From AP-15 sp963700185 (GTDB taxonomy: Bacteria > Pseudomonadota > Alphaproteobacteria > ATCC43930 > CGMCC-115725): a stretch of DNA of 64,000 nucleotides. Positions 62,829 to 64,000 of the stretch are shown here, piece by piece. The position numbers and the translations under genes are program-made. Below the pieces are notes generated by a model. That model searched no databases, was not told the DNA's origin, and worked only from the letters and a program-made list of their open reading frames with translations. The first letter of the stretch is position 1. Each line of letters begins with the position of its first letter. Where the stretch lies: positions 106,658 to 170,657 of the forward strand of contig CAVOWP010000001.1 of the NCBI GenBank assembly GCA_963700185.1. The letters are read 5' to 3'.

Positions 62829-63803
62829 TCAACTAACCTTGACGAGCTTTTGCAGGCTGCGCAGCCCGGGCGGCAGTTGCTCGCCCTTGGCGCGGACGCG
62901 GCGGCCCCAGTTGGTGAACGAGACTTCGCCGACATAGATGTCGCCGCGAGAGTCGACGGCGAGCCCGTGCGGCGAGATGAACTGGCCGGGGTCGAGCCCG
63001 GCATGGGCGTGACCGAGCCGCGCCAAGAGCTCGCCCTTGCTGGTATAGATGCTAACTCGTGGCCCGCAATTCGGCAGATCGATATTGACCGCCATGTCCG
63101 GGCCGATCTCACCGATAAAGAAGCGCGGCGTCCTCGTGCCACTCTCCATGTAGAGGCCGGAGGGCCGATGCATGTTGTTCCACTGTGCCTCATACCTGCC
63201 GTTGCCGTCGAATACTTGGACTCGGTGGTTCTCGCGGTCGGCGACATAGACCCAGCCGTCGGGGTCGCAGCAGATGTTGTGGGCGATGTTGAACTGGCCG
63301 GGGTCGGTGCCGGGCTCCCCCCATGAAGTCACCCGCTTGCCGTCAGGCGTGTATTTGTGGACGCGGGAATTGCCGTAGCCGTCCGAGATGTAGAGGTAGT
63401 CGGCTTGCGGCGACAGCGCGGTGTGGGTGCAGCGGTGGAACGGCTCGCCGCTCATATAGGGCGCGGGCTTGCCGGGGATGCCGATCGTGAGCAACACCTT
63501 GCCATCGAGCGCGCATTGGCGAACCGTATGGTCGCCGTCGTCAGTCAGCCAGATCGTATCGTCCGGCGCCATGTGGACGCCGTGCGGCCGCAGGAAGATG
63601 CCTTCGCCCCACGAGCGCAGGAAATTTCCGTCCGAGTCGAACACGCACATCGGGTGCTTGCCCCGGTTGAAGGCGTAAACATTGTCGTTCTTGTCGACGC
63701 CGACCGCGGCGACGTCGGCGTTGAACTCCATGCCCGGCGGCAGCTTCGCCCAATTGTCTATGACTTCATAGCGATAGCCGTCCGTTCCAAGTGTTACCGA
63801 CAT
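62829..63803 (-). CDS. NHL-repeat protein, peptidyl-alpha-hydroxyglycine alpha-amidating lyase-like
   Basis: GGGGAACG lies before the ATG at 63803. The 324 residues make a six-bladed propeller: repeats such as AAVGVDKNDNVYAFNRGKHP, HGVHMAPDDTIWLTDDGDHT, HNICCDPDGWVYVADRENHR and HGLAVDSRGDIYVGEVS each carry the NHL pattern (G-x-x-x-D-x-x-G-x-(I/V)-Y-V). Bacterial members sit in catabolic operons and their substrate is unknown; the lyase name comes from animal relatives. There is no signal peptide. The two-gene operon with the cyclase suggests that they act on the same compound. Confidence 0.85.
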   Translation of the reverse strand: MSVTLGTDGYRYEVIDNWAKLPPGMEFNADVAAVGVDKNDNVYAFNRGKHPMCVFDSDGNFLRSWGEGIFLRPHGVHMAPDDTIWLTDDGDHTVRQCALDGKVLLTIGIPGKPAPYMSGEPFHRCTHTALSPQADYLYISDGYGNSRVHKYTPDGKRVTSWGEPGTDPGQFNIAHNICCDPDGWVYVADRENHRVQVFDGNGRYEAQWNNMHRPSGLYMESGTRTPRFFIGEIGPDMAVNIDLPNCGPRVSIYTSKGELLARLGHAHAGLDPGQFISPHGLAVDSRGDIYVGEVSFTNWGRRVRAKGEQLPPGLRSLQKLVKVS

Positions 63804-64000
63804 GGCGTTCCCCTTTTCTGCGGGTCCTGGGATGGTTTGCAGTGATTATAGAAGCGCACTCCGGCGGCACAATCCGATCCGGCCTCGCGCGGCTGAGGCG
63901 GTACAGCCCATAAAATCCCATGATCCAATGCTGCCGTTGTGTCGGGGTCCCCTTCCGGCTTTGACAGGCGCGTCGCGAACTCCCAAATTTCTGGTGCCAG
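63804..64000. other. Upstream region of the NHL/cyclase operon
   Basis: It probably contains the operon promoter; no gene is seen before the window edge. Confidence 0.4.

Noticed and set aside
59987..63247. 1086-residue minus-strand frame
   Set aside because: It is antisense to feoB and out of frame with the cyclase and NHL genes; very rich in Arg, Ala and Gln, with no domain.
1..64000. CRISPR array
   Set aside because: No series of direct repeats with regular spacers was seen; the tRNA-like repeats are dispersed and in both orientations.

Overview
The window looks like an accessory, heavily rearranged stretch of a GC-rich alphaproteobacterial chromosome, plausibly Hyphomicrobiales (Bradyrhizobium relatives). 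The gene families, the high GC of the core-type genes, a Fur-type dyad in front of feoAB and twin-arginine signal peptides fit that placement. It is inference: there is no rRNA gene or intact tRNA to confirm it. It could also be a metagenomic contig, because many genes carry single-base frameshifts, several at runs of three or four G or C.

Layout. 1-8.7 kb is lower in GC than the rest and island-like: a HEPN/zinc-ribbon protein cut by the window edge, two broken serine recombinases, a 412-aa protein with a nuclease-like N-terminus, three membrane proteins of unknown role, a two-gene operon behind a palindrome, and a GNAT acetyltransferase. 8.7-24 kb is mostly decayed: ABC-binding-protein, alcohol-dehydrogenase, transglutaminase, SRPBCC and tex remnants. 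It also holds a complete group II intron with maturase (13355-15296) sitting at the terminus of an IS91-like remnant, an N-truncated SBP56/methanethiol-oxidase-like gene with a membrane partner, and an epimerase split by an IS630 element. 24-34 kb carries a cupin protein, a group II intron nested in another (a twintron, 25782-26683), a Rieske dioxygenase alpha/beta pair, an IS256 element, an NMT1-type binding protein, a serine hydrolase and an MBL hydrolase. 34-51 kb is a mosaic of nested elements (group II remnants next to IS3, IS3 in IS1634) and catabolic genes: luciferase-like monooxygenase, vanadium haloperoxidase, NDH-2, nitronate monooxygenase, nitroreductase, MFS. Fragments of many others are joined end to end. 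51.8-59.1 kb contains two IS91-like elements, each pairing a tyrosine recombinase with an HUH transposase, on either side of a 589-aa protein with a PD-(D/E)xK-like motif. 59.5-64 kb returns to chromosomal-type genes: feoAB, then a convergent cyclase plus NHL-repeat lyase operon.

Over the region 11-34 kb, ten short copies of a repeat resemble the 3' half of a tRNA-Ser gene (T-arm plus acceptor strand) followed by a GAGTT-type dyad. Several lie as inverted pairs, one of them around the cupin gene. With the twintron, this is the most unusual structure in the window.

Functionally, the intact genes point to oxidative degradation of organic compounds and Fe(II) uptake. The fragments show the locus being continually cut and rejoined by insertion sequences, introns and recombinases.
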